DNA from: Actinomyces israelii DSM 43320
GTDB taxonomy: Bacteria > Actinomycetota > Actinomycetes > Actinomycetales > Actinomycetaceae
NCBI RefSeq assembly: GCF_000711965.1
Contig: NZ_JONS01000024.1
Coordinates: 1 to 61,471, forward strand
DNA length: 61,471 bases
Direction: 5' to 3'
Shown here: piece after piece, positions 35,529 through 44,869 of the stretch
Position numbering within the stretch: position 1 is the first letter of the stretch
Layout of the letters: each line of letters starts with the position of its first letter
Position numbers and translations under genes: made by a program
The notes under the pieces: model-generated
What the model was told of the DNA's origin: nothing
The model's database searches: none
The model's input: only the letters and a program-made list of their open reading frames with translations

Positions 35529-37247
35529 GTGAAGTTCTGGGATCTGATCGGCCCCGTGCGCGGGCTGGTCGTCAGTGGCGTTGCGCTGCAAGGACTGGGC
35601 GCTGTCGCCGGCCTGGTTCCGATGGTCGCGAGCGTGCAGGTCTCGACCGCCCTGGTGAACCGGGCGCCGGCGGACGAGACCTGGCGCTGGCTGTGGGTGA
35701 CGCTGGTCGGGATAGCGGTCAGGATGGCGCTCATCGGCACCGGGCTGATGCTGACGCACCTCGCGGACGCCCGCCTGAACCGTGACCTTCGCGTCCGGCT
35801 GACCACCCACCTGGGGCGCATCCCGATCGGGGAGGCCTCCCAGCGCTCCTCGGGCCGGGTCAAGAAGCTCGTCACCGACGACGTGCACGAGCTGCACACC
35901 CTGGTGGCGCACGCGGGTGGCGACATGGTGGTCGGAGTCGTCACCGCGGTCGCCGCACTCGCCGCGCTCCTCCTGTACAGCTGGCCGCTCGCCCTGGTGG
36001 CTCTGCTGCCGCTGGCGGGCTTCCTCATCGTGTTCGGATCCATGATGGGCAAGGCCGCCACGCAGTTCCGCGACTGGGACGACGCCAAGGCGCGGGTCAA
36101 TAACGCGACGGTGGAGTTCGCGCACGGGATCGCGGTGGTCAAGACGTTCGGGCAGGTGGGGCGCGCATCGGCGGACTACCGCCGGGCGGTGGACGACTAC
36201 GCCGACTTCTTCGGCAGGCTGATGGTGCCGATGGTCGGGGCGTCCTCGCTGGGGCTGGCGATCGTGTCGGCTCCGAGCGTGCTCGCGACCATGGCGCTGC
36301 TGGGCCTGCTCCTCCTCCATCTGGGATGGGTGGACTTCACCGGGTTCGTGGCGGGCCTGGTGCTCGGGGTCGGACTGGCCGGCCCGCTCACGCAGATGGA
36401 CTCCTACGACGTGCGACTGCGGGCTGCGCGTGAGGCCGCCGCGCGGATCGGGGAGTTCCTGGCCACCCCCGTGCTGCCCGTCCCGGATGCCCCGGCAGCG
36501 GCCGAGGGCGGCGAGGTCGTCCTCGACGACGTCAGCTTCGCCTACGACCCGCACGGGCCGGACACCCTGTCCCAGGTCGCCATGAGGCTTCCCGAGGGCA
36601 CGGTGACGGCGCTCGTGGGCCGCTCGGGCGCGGGCAAGTCGACCCTGGCAGCCCTCGTGCCCAGGTTCTGGGACGTGCGGGACGGCGCGGTCCGGGTGGG
36701 CGGGCAGGACGTCCGCGACCTGGAGGCCGCGGCCCTGTACAGGAGCGTCGCGTTCGTCTTCCAGGGCACCCGCCTCGTGCCCATGAGCGTGCGCGACAAT
36801 ATCCGCCTCGCCCGGCCCGGTGCCGACGACGACGAGGTCATGGCCGCGGCCAGGGCCGCGGGCATCCATGACCGTATCGCCGCCCTGCCCCGGGGGTACG
36901 ACTCCGTCGTCGGGGTCGATGCGAGGTTCTCCGGCGGGGAGGCGCAGCGCGTCACCATCGCCCGCGCCCTGCTCGAGGACGCGCCCATCCTCGTGCTCGA
37001 CGAGCCCACCTCCTTCGCCGACCCCGAGAACGAGGTCCGTCTCCAGGGGGCGGTCGCGCGCGCGGCCGAGGGCAGGACCGTGCTGGTCATCGCCCACCGG
37101 CTGGCGTCGATCACCACGGCGGACCAGATCGCGGTCATCGACACGGGCAGGGTCGTCGAGGTCGGCACCCATGCGGAGCTGCTCGCACAGGCCGGGATGT
37201 ACCGCAGGCTGTGGCAGGCCCGTCACGTCGAGGGGAGCGCAGCATGA
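35529..37247 (+). CDS. ABC transporter, exporter fold, first half-transporter (YbtP/YbtQ-like)
   Basis: The protein has 572 residues: a six-helix membrane domain (to ~320) followed by an ATPase with GRSGAGKST, FSGGEAQR, LDEPTSFAD and IAHRLAS. GTG at 35529 follows AAGGAGG. With the next gene (4-bp overlap) it forms a heterodimer like YbtP-YbtQ of yersiniabactin systems, which have an exporter fold but import the ferric complex. The direction here cannot be read from sequence; with an ECF importer also present, one system may export the free metallophore. Confidence 0.9.
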   Translation: MKFWDLIGPVRGLVVSGVALQGLGAVAGLVPMVASVQVSTALVNRAPADETWRWLWVTLVGIAVRMALIGTGLMLTHLADARLNRDLRVRLTTHLGRIPIGEASQRSSGRVKKLVTDDVHELHTLVAHAGGDMVVGVVTAVAALAALLLYSWPLALVALLPLAGFLIVFGSMMGKAATQFRDWDDAKARVNNATVEFAHGIAVVKTFGQVGRASADYRRAVDDYADFFGRLMVPMVGASSLGLAIVSAPSVLATMALLGLLLLHLGWVDFTGFVAGLVLGVGLAGPLTQMDSYDVRLRAAREAAARIGEFLATPVLPVPDAPAAAEGGEVVLDDVSFAYDPHGPDTLSQVAMRLPEGTVTALVGRSGAGKSTLAALVPRFWDVRDGAVRVGGQDVRDLEAAALYRSVAFVFQGTRLVPMSVRDNIRLARPGADDDEVMAAARAAGIHDRIAALPRGYDSVVGVDARFSGGEAQRVTIARALLEDAPILVLDEPTSFADPENEVRLQGAVARAAEGRTVLVIAHRLASITTADQIAVIDTGRVVEVGTHAELLAQAGMYRRLWQARHVEGSAA

Positions 37248-38998
37248 TCCGTACGCTCGCCAACCTTGTGCACGTCGCCCGCGGAAGCGTCCGCCTCCTC
37301 CCGTTCCTCGCACTGGTCATCGCCTTCGCCCTCGCCCAGGGGCTCGCCTTCCTGACCGTCATCCCGGTCGTCGACGCCGCCGTGCGCGGCGACATGCACG
37401 CGGCGTGGTCCGCTGCGGGAGCCCTGGCCGCGGCCGCGGCCGCGGCCGCACTGCTGTACTTCCTCCAGGCGCGCACCGGGTACGGCATCAGCCTGGGGCT
37501 CATGCACAGCCTGCAGCACCGCATCGGCGACCACGCCTCCGTCCTGCCGCTGGGCTGGTTCGACCATGCCCGCGCCGGAGAGCTGGCACAGCTCAGCAGC
37601 AAGAGCGCCGAGGACGCCGGCTCGGTGACGGCCCACCTCCTGCAGCCGATCGTCTCGGCGGTCCTCACCCCGCTGACCGTGGTCGTCGGCCTGCTCTGGT
37701 GGGACTGGCGCGTCGCCGCAGCCGGCGCCGCCTTCCTCCCGGTCGCCGCGCTCATCGGGTGGCTCGCCCCCAAGCGGACCGCGCGGCTGGACGCCGTCCT
37801 GGACCGGCGCACCGCCGAGGTCAACGAGCAGGTCGTCGACTTCGCGCTGGCGCAGCCCGTCCTGCGTGCGGCCGGGCGCACCGTCGGGAGCTACCCGCCC
37901 CTGGACGAGTCCCTCAACCGGCACCACCGGACGTCGGAGAGCATATTCTGGCGCACCATCCCCGGCGTGCTTATCAGCACGGTCGCCGTGCAGCTCTGGC
38001 TGGTGCTCCTGCTGGTCACCGCGGTCGGCCTCTCCCTGACCGGCCGCCTCCAGGTCCCGGCGACCGTCGGGCTGCTCGTCGTCTGCGTCAGGTTCGTCGG
38101 CCCGCTCGCGGAGCTCTCGGAGTACACCACCGCCATGCGCACCGTCGGGGACAGCCTTGAGCGCATCCGCGCCCTCCTCGACACGCCGACGTTGCCCGAG
38201 CCGGCCAGCCCCGTCCCCGTGGCGAGAACCGGTCTGTCGGTGGGGCTCGACGAGGTCAGCTTCAGCTACGGGGCGGGGGACGTCCTCCACCGGGTGTCGT
38301 TCCGGCTGGAGCCGGGGACGTTCACCGCCCTGGTGGGACCAAGCGGATCGGGCAAGACGACTATCCTGCGTCTGATCGCCAGGTTCTGGGACGCCACCAG
38401 CGGCAGCGTGCGCCTGGGCGGGGCGGACGTCCGCCAGCTCGGCTCCGAGCAGGTGATCGAGCGCGTGGCGGTGGTCTTCCAGGACGTCTACCTGTTCGAG
38501 GGCTCGATCCTGGACAATGTCCGCATCGGCCGCCCGGAGGCGAGTGACGAGGAGGTCGCGGAGGCGATCCGCGCCGCCCGCCTCCAGGAGGTCGTGGACC
38601 GTCTTCCGGACGGGCTGGACACGCCGGTCGGCGAGGGCGGCGCCCGGCTCTCCGGCGGCGAGAGGCAGCGGGTCTCCATCGCCCGCGCCCTGCTCAAGGA
38701 CGCGCCGATCGTGCTGCTCGACGAGGCCACCGCCGCGGTGGACACCGAGACCGAGGCGGCCCTCGCGGACGCCTTCGCCGCCCTGGCCACGGGCCGCACG
38801 GTGATCGCGATCGCGCACCGGCTCGAGACCATTACGGGCGCCGACCGCATCCTCGTCCTCGACGACGGGGTCATTATCGAGGACGGCGACCACGAGTCCC
38901 TGGTGAGGGCAGGCGGACGCTACGAGGCCTTCTGGCGCGCCAAGGTGAGCTCGGCGGGCTGGCAGATCGCCGAGGGCGCCGAGAGCGCGAATGGGTAG
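37244..38998 (+). CDS. ABC transporter, exporter fold, second half-transporter (YbtQ/YbtP-like)
   Basis: The protein has 584 residues. An Ala-rich loop (AAAAAAAAL) precedes helix 3. The membrane domain is followed by an ATPase with GPSGSGKTT, LSGGERQRV, LLDEATAAVD and IAHRLET, all canonical, so both nucleotide sites of the heterodimer look active. ATG at 37244 overlaps the previous stop. The TetR gene starts nine bases after its stop. Confidence 0.9.
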   Translation: MIRTLANLVHVARGSVRLLPFLALVIAFALAQGLAFLTVIPVVDAAVRGDMHAAWSAAGALAAAAAAAALLYFLQARTGYGISLGLMHSLQHRIGDHASVLPLGWFDHARAGELAQLSSKSAEDAGSVTAHLLQPIVSAVLTPLTVVVGLLWWDWRVAAAGAAFLPVAALIGWLAPKRTARLDAVLDRRTAEVNEQVVDFALAQPVLRAAGRTVGSYPPLDESLNRHHRTSESIFWRTIPGVLISTVAVQLWLVLLLVTAVGLSLTGRLQVPATVGLLVVCVRFVGPLAELSEYTTAMRTVGDSLERIRALLDTPTLPEPASPVPVARTGLSVGLDEVSFSYGAGDVLHRVSFRLEPGTFTALVGPSGSGKTTILRLIARFWDATSGSVRLGGADVRQLGSEQVIERVAVVFQDVYLFEGSILDNVRIGRPEASDEEVAEAIRAARLQEVVDRLPDGLDTPVGEGGARLSGGERQRVSIARALLKDAPIVLLDEATAAVDTETEAALADAFAALATGRTVIAIAHRLETITGADRILVLDDGVIIEDGDHESLVRAGGRYEAFWRAKVSSAGWQIAEGAESANG

Positions 38999-39007
38999 GG
39001 CCGGGCC

Positions 39008-39709
39008 GTGGCGCACAGACCAACTCCGGAACGGCGTCGTCCGGGCCGTCCCAACCTGATCAACCGGGAGATCGTCGCCGATGCCGCCATCGGGCTCATC
39101 GCCGAGTCCGGTGTCGAGGCCCTCACATTTCAGAGCCTTGCGGCTCGCCTCGGAGTCAAGCATCCGGCGCTGTACCGTCACGTCGACGGTCGCTCCGGCC
39201 TTCTGCGCGCTGTCGCGGACCGCTTCATGGAGACCACCGAGTGGCCCGAGCCGCGGGGCAGCTGGCAGGACTACCTCCGTGACGTCGCGGCCGCCATCGA
39301 CACCGCGTGCGGCCGGTATCCGGGGATGATGGACCTGATCTACAACCAGGTGTGGCCCATGCCCGAGCGCCTCATCCGGGCCGCGCTGGAGATGACCGAG
39401 AACCTCGTCGTCTTCGGGTTCCCCCGGCGGCTCGCGCTCGTCGCGGCCGATATGGTGGCCGACTTCGCCGCGGACAGCCGCATCCGGCGCGACCGGATCG
39501 CCCAGTACACCGAGCAGTGGGGCGGGTTCACGCAGGCCCTGGCCCCCGATGGGCCCGACGGCGCCCACGACGCCGGGCTGCGCGCAGCGTTCGACGCCCA
39601 CTTCTCGGCCGGCCCCGACGCATGGGCGGACGACAAGCTCGAGATCATCCTCGCCGGCATCGAGGCGAGGCTCGCAGCGGCGGACGCGCGGAAGACACAA
39701 GTGACATGA
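39008..39709 (+). CDS. TetR-family transcriptional regulator
   Basis: The 233-residue protein has the usual N-terminal helix-turn-helix (REIVADAAIGLIAESGVEALTFQSLAARLGVKHPALYRHVDGR) and a helical ligand-binding region of the TetR_C type. It lies last in the transporter operon, so it probably represses that operon through the palindrome at 32512-32530, with the metallophore or a precursor as inducer (inference). Iron control of biosynthesis seems separate, through the iron box at 39724. Confidence 0.88.
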   Translation: MAHRPTPERRRPGRPNLINREIVADAAIGLIAESGVEALTFQSLAARLGVKHPALYRHVDGRSGLLRAVADRFMETTEWPEPRGSWQDYLRDVAAAIDTACGRYPGMMDLIYNQVWPMPERLIRAALEMTENLVVFGFPRRLALVAADMVADFAADSRIRRDRIAQYTEQWGGFTQALAPDGPDGAHDAGLRAAFDAHFSAGPDAWADDKLEIILAGIEARLAAADARKTQVT

Positions 39710-39723
39710 GACAACCAGTTGTA

Positions 39724-39742
39724 TAAGGTTTGCCTTACCTGT
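39724..39742. promoter_or_regulatory. IdeR/DtxR-type iron box upstream of NRPS-1
   Basis: TAAGGTTTGCCTTACCTGT agrees with the DtxR/IdeR consensus TTAGGTTAGGCTAACCTAA at 13 of 19 positions and contains the dyad TAAGG-TTTG-CCTTA. It lies ~55 bp before the NRPS-1 start codon, suitable for Fe(II)-dependent repression. Confidence 0.65.
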
Positions 39743-39794
39743 CGTGCCGGTTCAGTCGAGCACGAAGCACGCCCCATGAGACGAGGAATCCCTG

Positions 39795-42700
39795 ATGACT
39801 GGTGCCAGCTCAACCGAGGCGTCTCGACGTCTCTCCCTGGAGACGATGCGGGACGACCTGGCGAGAATGCTGGGGATGCCGGCCGAGTCGATCTCTGATG
39901 ACGCCGACCTGATCGGCCTCGGACTGGACTCGGTGCGCGCCATGCGGCTCGTCGCGCAGTGGCGGCGTCGAGGCGGCGGGGTGCGCTTCGCCGACCTTGC
40001 CTCCGCCACCACGCTCGCGCAGTGGTGGGAGGTGGTCTCGGCCGCTTCCGGTCCTGCGGCGGCCGGCCCTGGGCCGGGCGGACCGTCGTCGGCCCGCCCC
40101 GATCGCATTCAGCGCAGCGGCGGCTGCACGACGGCTTCTGAGGCGCCCGTTGACTTCTCCGCCCGTCTCGCAGCGCCCTTCCCGCTCACGCCCGTGCAGC
40201 ACGCCTACTGGGTCGGGCGGCGCGACGATCAGGTGCTCGGAGGTGTCGGCTGCCACGCCTATCTGGAGCTCGACACCCCGGATACCATTGATCCGGCGCG
40301 GCTTGAGGCGGCGGGTCGGGCGCTGGCGGCCCGGCACGAGATGCTGCGCGCCCGCTTCCTTGACGACGGCACCCAGTCGATCAGCGATCAGGATGCCTGG
40401 CCGGGCGTCACCGTCCACAGGATCGGGCGCCCGGACGACTCGCTCCGCCTGCGGGAGCGTCTGTCGCACCGCCTCCTGGATGCCTCCCGCGGCGAGCTCT
40501 TCGACCTTCAGCTGAGCCGATTCGAGGACGGAGGCTCGCGCCTCCACGTCGAGGTCGATTTCCTGGCGGCTGACGTGGTCGGTCTGCGCATCCTGCTCGA
40601 CGACCTGGCCGCCCTCTACCTGAGACCCGACCAGCCGCTCGCCCCTCTGCGGCTCACGTTCGCCGAGTACCAGCGCCGGCACCTGGAGCGCCTGCGCATC
40701 GATCGCGATCGGGATCATGAGTGGTGGCGGGAACGGACCGCGGATCTTCCCGGACCTCCGCAGCTTCCGCTGGCCGTCGACCCGGCCCGGGTGGGACGTC
40801 CCCGATTCGTTCGCCGCGAGTCGTGGCTGCCGCGCTCGGCGTGGGACGCCGTGACCGGGAAGGCGCGGGCCGCCGGAGTCACTCCGGCGATGGTGCTGGC
40901 GGCCGCGTACGGCGAGGTGCTCGGCCGGTGGAGCTCGCAGCGCCGATTTGTGCTCAATCTTCCCGTATTCGCGCGAGACGAGTCGCTGCACCCCGACGTC
41001 GCCCGCCTGGTCGCGGACTTCACCGACCTGCTGCTGCTCCCCGTGGACCTGACGGAGACCGCCGGATTCGGCGACCGGGCGCGGGGCCTGCAGCGCAGCT
41101 TCCGCGACGCCGCCGAGCACACCGCCTACTCGGGCGTGGAGGTGCTGCGGGACCTCAGCCGGTACGGCGAGGCCAGCAGCGGGGCGGCGGTCTTCGCATG
41201 CAACCTCGGCAACGAGCTGATCACCGACTCCGTTCGGCAGGCATTCGGCAAGCCGGGGTTCATGATCACCCAGACGCCCCAGGTGTGGCTCGACCATCAG
41301 ATCAACGAGTACCCCGATGGCCTGCATCTCGCACTGGACGCGGTGGAGGAGCTGTTCCCGCCCGGTGTCCTGGATGGGATCTTCGACAGTTATGTGGCGC
41401 TGCTCAATCGGCTGCCGGACTCGGACTGGGGGCAGCCGGTCATTATCGAGCTCCCCGGCGGGCAGCAGCGGGTCCGTGCGGCCGCCAATGCGACCGGGGA
41501 GCCCGCCGCCGGCGGACTGCTGCATCGGGCGTTCTTCGAGCACGCTCGGACGGATCCGGACCGCACTGCGGTGATCTGCGGGGGGCGCGAGCTGAGCTAC
41601 GGGGACCTCGCCGACCAGGCGCTCAGGTTCGGCGCGGCGCTGCGCCGTCGGGGAGTCCGGCCGGGCGATGCGGTCGCAATCACCATGCCGCGCGGCGCGG
41701 CGCGCATCGCCGCGGTCCTCGGAGTCCTTGCGATCGGCGGGGCGTACGTCCCGGTCGGGCTGGATCAGCCGCCGCACCGCCGCTCCCTGGTGCTGGAGCG
41801 CGCGCAGACCCTCATCACCTGCGCTGAGAGCCGGACCGGCCTGCTCGATCACGAGTCGGCGCTGACAACCGCCGAGGCGCTGACGGGGCAGCCCCTGCCC
41901 GAGCCGGTCGAGTGCGATCCGGCTGCAGTCGCCTATGTGATCTTCACCTCCGGTTCGACCGGTGAGCCGAAGGGCGTGGAGGTGTCGCACCGGGCCGCCT
42001 GGAACACTGTTGACGACGTCGTGCAGCGCTGGGGCGTGGGGTGCGCGGATCGCGTACTGGCGGTGTCCGCGCTGGAGTTCGACCTCTCGGTGTTCGACGT
42101 CTTCGGCATGCTCGGCTGCGGCGGCTCGCTGGTCGTGGTCTCCGAGGAGGACGTCAGGGACGCTCAGGCCTGGGCTCGGCTCTGCGACCGGCATCGGGTG
42201 ACCGTGTGGAACTCGGTGCCGATGCTGCTGGAGATGCTGCTGGCGGCCTGCCAACAGCGGCCCCTGCCGGAGGACCTGCGACTCGCGCTGGTCTCCGGGG
42301 ACTGGGCGGCCGTCGACCTGCCCGCCCGGCTCCGCGCGGCCTCGGATGATCGCTGCAGACTTCAGGTGCTCGGCGGCGCCACGGAGGCGGCGATCTGGTC
42401 GAACTTCTTCCCGGGGGACCGGGTGCAGCCGGGTTGGCCGGCGATCCCCTACGGGCGGCCGCTGCGCGGCCAGCGGTTCCGCGTGGTCAACGACACGGGC
42501 GAGGACTGTCCGGACTGGGTCGCCGGCGAGCTGTGGATCGGCGGTGCGGGAGTCGCCGTCGGCTATCGCGGCGATGAGGAGCTGACCGCGGACCGCTTCG
42601 TCCGCACCGGTGCGGACCGGTGGTACCGGACCGGCGACCGGGGCCGCTACTGGCCCGACGGCACGCTGGAGCTCCTGGGACGAGTCGACACCCAGGTCAA

Positions 42701-44861
42701 GATACGCGGCCATCGCATCGAGCTGGGCGAGATCGAGGCCGCGCTGGAGTCGGCGCCGCAGGTGCACCAGGCGGTCGTGGTGGCGCCTGGTACCCGCACG
42801 AATCGGCGACTGGTCGGATTCATCGCCCCCGCGTCGGCAGAGCCGGGCCGTGTGAAGGAGCACCTGAGCCGGCGGCTCGCCCCGTACGCGATACCGGCGG
42901 TGATCGTGCCGGTCGACGAGATGCCGTTGACCCGCAACGGCAAGGTCGACCGCGCCGCGCTGCGCCGGCGGGCGGAGGGCCACGCGGCGGAGCCCGCGCG
43001 CCTGCCCCCTCGGGGACCGGTCGAGGCCGAGGTCGCCGACCTGTGGGCGACGCTGCTCGACACCCCGACCGTGCTGCGCGGCGACGACTTCTTCAGCCTG
43101 GGCGGGGACTCGCTCATCGCCACCAGGCTCATTGCCGAGCTGCGTCGTCGTCACTACACCGGCGCCACCCTGAGCGGGCTGTTCGGCAGTCCGGAGCTGT
43201 CGGAGTTCGCGGCCCTGCTGACCCCGGGCGACGGCGCTGCGGAGCACGCCGGGGCAATGGCGGTGACCTCCCGCCCCGAGGAGCGCTACGAGCCCTTCCC
43301 CCCGACCGAGGTGCAGCGCGCCTACCTGGTAGGACGCTCCGACCGCTTCACCCTCGGCGGGGTCGGGTGCCACTTCTACACCGAGCTCGACGGGGACGAC
43401 ATCGACCTGGACCGGCTCACCACGGCTTGGAACCGGCTGATCGCCCGTCACGACACGCTGCGAACCGTCTTCACGGAGGACGGCATGCAGAGGGTGCTTC
43501 CAAAGGTGCCGCGGTTCAAGATCAGGAGGCTCGAGAGCCCCGAGCAGCTGCGGGAGCAGATGGCGGACCAGGTCCTCGACCCGACGCGGTGGCCATTGTT
43601 CGACGTCCGGGCGTGTCCGACCGACGACGGGACCCGGATCGGTCTCAGCTTCGACAATGTGCTGCTGGACGCGCTGAGCCTGATGACCCTTCGTGCGGAG
43701 CTGGACGTCCTGTACTCGGACCCGGAGGCTGCGCTTCCGCCCATCGGGATCACCTTCCGGGACTACGTCACGGCGATGCGGCCCACGCCGCCGCAGCTCG
43801 AGGGGGCCCGCCGGTACTGGAGCGCCCGACTGCCGCAGCTGCCGCCGGCCCCCCGGCTGCCGCTCGCAGCGGACCCGGCCGACATCGGCAAACCGCATTT
43901 CGTCCGCCGCGGGGCGGAGCTCGACGCCGGCACCTGGGGCGGGCTGCGGGAGGCGGCCCGACGCAGCCGGATCACCCCGTCCGTGGCGCTGGCCGCCGCG
44001 TACTGCGAGATCCTCGCGGCCTGGAGCGGCCGACCCGACCTGACGCTGACCATGACGCTGTTCGACCGGCGCGAGGTGCACCCGCATATCGATCGCGTCC
44101 TCGGCGACTTCACCTCCCTGCTCCTGGCCGCCTACCACAGCGGGCCGGACAGGCGGGCGTCCGCGACCGCCCTGCAGGAGGACGTCGCCGAGGGGCTCGA
44201 CCACAGCGAGGTCCCGGCGGTGTGGGCGCTCAGGGAGCTAGCCCGCCGGAGCGCCGGGGCGGCGACCGCCATGCCGGTGGTCTTCACCAGCATGCTCGGC
44301 GTCGGCGCCTCCGGGCCGGCCGCGGCACCGTTCGCCGTCGAGACCTGGGGGATCTCCCAGACTCCGCAGGTCTGGATCGACTGCCAGGTCGGGGAGGCCG
44401 ACGGCCGGCTGCTGATGCGCTGGGACGCGGTCAAGCAGCTGTTCGACCCGGCCGTGCTCGATGAGATGTTCGCCGCGTTCACCGCGCGCGTGGCGGCGAT
44501 TGCCGACGACGACTGGTCGCGGCCCCTGGACATCGCCCGCCCGGTCGCCGGTGCGGGGCCGAGCGGCCGCACGACCGCGGCAGAGCCCCGGGTCGAGCCG
44601 GGTCGCCCGCGTCCCGGCGTCGAGCGCGCGGTGTCCGACCTGTGGAGCGAGCTCCTCGGTGTTGAGGTGGCTGATCGGGCCGCCAACTTCTTCGTGCTCG
44701 GTGGGGACTCGCTGGCGGCGACCAGGCTGGCCGATCTGGCTGAGCGCCGCCTGGGGGCGAGCCTGTCGCTGAGGGCGTTCTTCGCCGCCCCGACAGTGGC
44801 CGGATGCGCGCAGGCGATGACCCCTCCCCAGGAGGATGACATGGAGGAGGGTGAGCTGTGA
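39795..44861 (+). CDS. NRPS-1: ArCP-Cy-A-PCP-Cy-PCP (HMWP2/PchE-like)
   Basis: The 1688-residue synthetase takes an aryl acid on its ArCP (GLDSVRAM, Ser46). It then has a cyclisation domain (about 125-560; DFLAAD then G near 255), an adenylation domain (about 575-1075; FTSGSTGEPKG near 717, FDLSVFDVFG, LGGATEAAIW, LTRNGKVDR), a PCP (LGGDSL, Ser1106), a second Cy (about 1160-1590; DNVLLDALS near 1287) and a PCP (Ser1639). The A-domain signature DL..F with GGATEAAIW resembles the Cys-activating domains of HMWP2 and PchE. Unlike those, it has no epimerase/methyltransferase-like insert between A8 and A10. The protein ends in the acidic tail PQEDDMEEGEL, a likely docking peptide. An iron box precedes the gene. 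Confidence 0.93.
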   Translation: MTGASSTEASRRLSLETMRDDLARMLGMPAESISDDADLIGLGLDSVRAMRLVAQWRRRGGGVRFADLASATTLAQWWEVVSAASGPAAAGPGPGGPSSARPDRIQRSGGCTTASEAPVDFSARLAAPFPLTPVQHAYWVGRRDDQVLGGVGCHAYLELDTPDTIDPARLEAAGRALAARHEMLRARFLDDGTQSISDQDAWPGVTVHRIGRPDDSLRLRERLSHRLLDASRGELFDLQLSRFEDGGSRLHVEVDFLAADVVGLRILLDDLAALYLRPDQPLAPLRLTFAEYQRRHLERLRIDRDRDHEWWRERTADLPGPPQLPLAVDPARVGRPRFVRRESWLPRSAWDAVTGKARAAGVTPAMVLAAAYGEVLGRWSSQRRFVLNLPVFARDESLHPDVARLVADFTDLLLLPVDLTETAGFGDRARGLQRSFRDAAEHTAYSGVEVLRDLSRYGEASSGAAVFACNLGNELITDSVRQAFGKPGFMITQTPQVWLDHQINEYPDGLHLALDAVEELFPPGVLDGIFDSYVALLNRLPDSDWGQPVIIELPGGQQRVRAAANATGEPAAGGLLHRAFFEHARTDPDRTAVICGGRELSYGDLADQALRFGAALRRRGVRPGDAVAITMPRGAARIAAVLGVLAIGGAYVPVGLDQPPHRRSLVLERAQTLITCAESRTGLLDHESALTTAEALTGQPLPEPVECDPAAVAYVIFTSGSTGEPKGVEVSHRAAWNTVDDVVQRWGVGCADRVLAVSALEFDLSVFDVFGMLGCGGSLVVVSEEDVRDAQAWARLCDRHRVTVWNSVPMLLEMLLAACQQRPLPEDLRLALVSGDWAAVDLPARLRAASDDRCRLQVLGGATEAAIWSNFFPGDRVQPGWPAIPYGRPLRGQRFRVVNDTGEDCPDWVAGELWIGGAGVAVGYRGDEELTADRFVRTGADRWYRTGDRGRYWPDGTLELLGRVDTQVKIRGHRIELGEIEAALESAPQVHQAVVVAPGTRTNRRLVGFIAPASAEPGRVKEHLSRRLAPYAIPAVIVPVDEMPLTRNGKVDRAALRRRAEGHAAEPARLPPRGPVEAEVADLWATLLDTPTVLRGDDFFSLGGDSLIATRLIAELRRRHYTGATLSGLFGSPELSEFAALLTPGDGAAEHAGAMAVTSRPEERYEPFPPTEVQRAYLVGRSDRFTLGGVGCHFYTELDGDDIDLDRLTTAWNRLIARHDTLRTVFTEDGMQRVLPKVPRFKIRRLESPEQLREQMADQVLDPTRWPLFDVRACPTDDGTRIGLSFDNVLLDALSLMTLRAELDVLYSDPEAALPPIGITFRDYVTAMRPTPPQLEGARRYWSARLPQLPPAPRLPLAADPADIGKPHFVRRGAELDAGTWGGLREAARRSRITPSVALAAAYCEILAAWSGRPDLTLTMTLFDRREVHPHIDRVLGDFTSLLLAAYHSGPDRRASATALQEDVAEGLDHSEVPAVWALRELARRSAGAATAMPVVFTSMLGVGASGPAAAPFAVETWGISQTPQVWIDCQVGEADGRLLMRWDAVKQLFDPAVLDEMFAAFTARVAAIADDDWSRPLDIARPVAGAGPSGRTTAAEPRVEPGRPRPGVERAVSDLWSELLGVEVADRAANFFVLGGDSLAATRLADLAERRLGASLSLRAFFAAPTVAGCAQAMTPPQEDDMEEGEL

Positions 44862-44869
44862 GGTGCGGG

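Noticed and set aside
39810..44204. Very long minus-strand reading frame opposite NRPS-1
   Set aside because: Shadow of the GC-rich third codon positions; it has no family motif and the plus strand carries complete NRPS domains.
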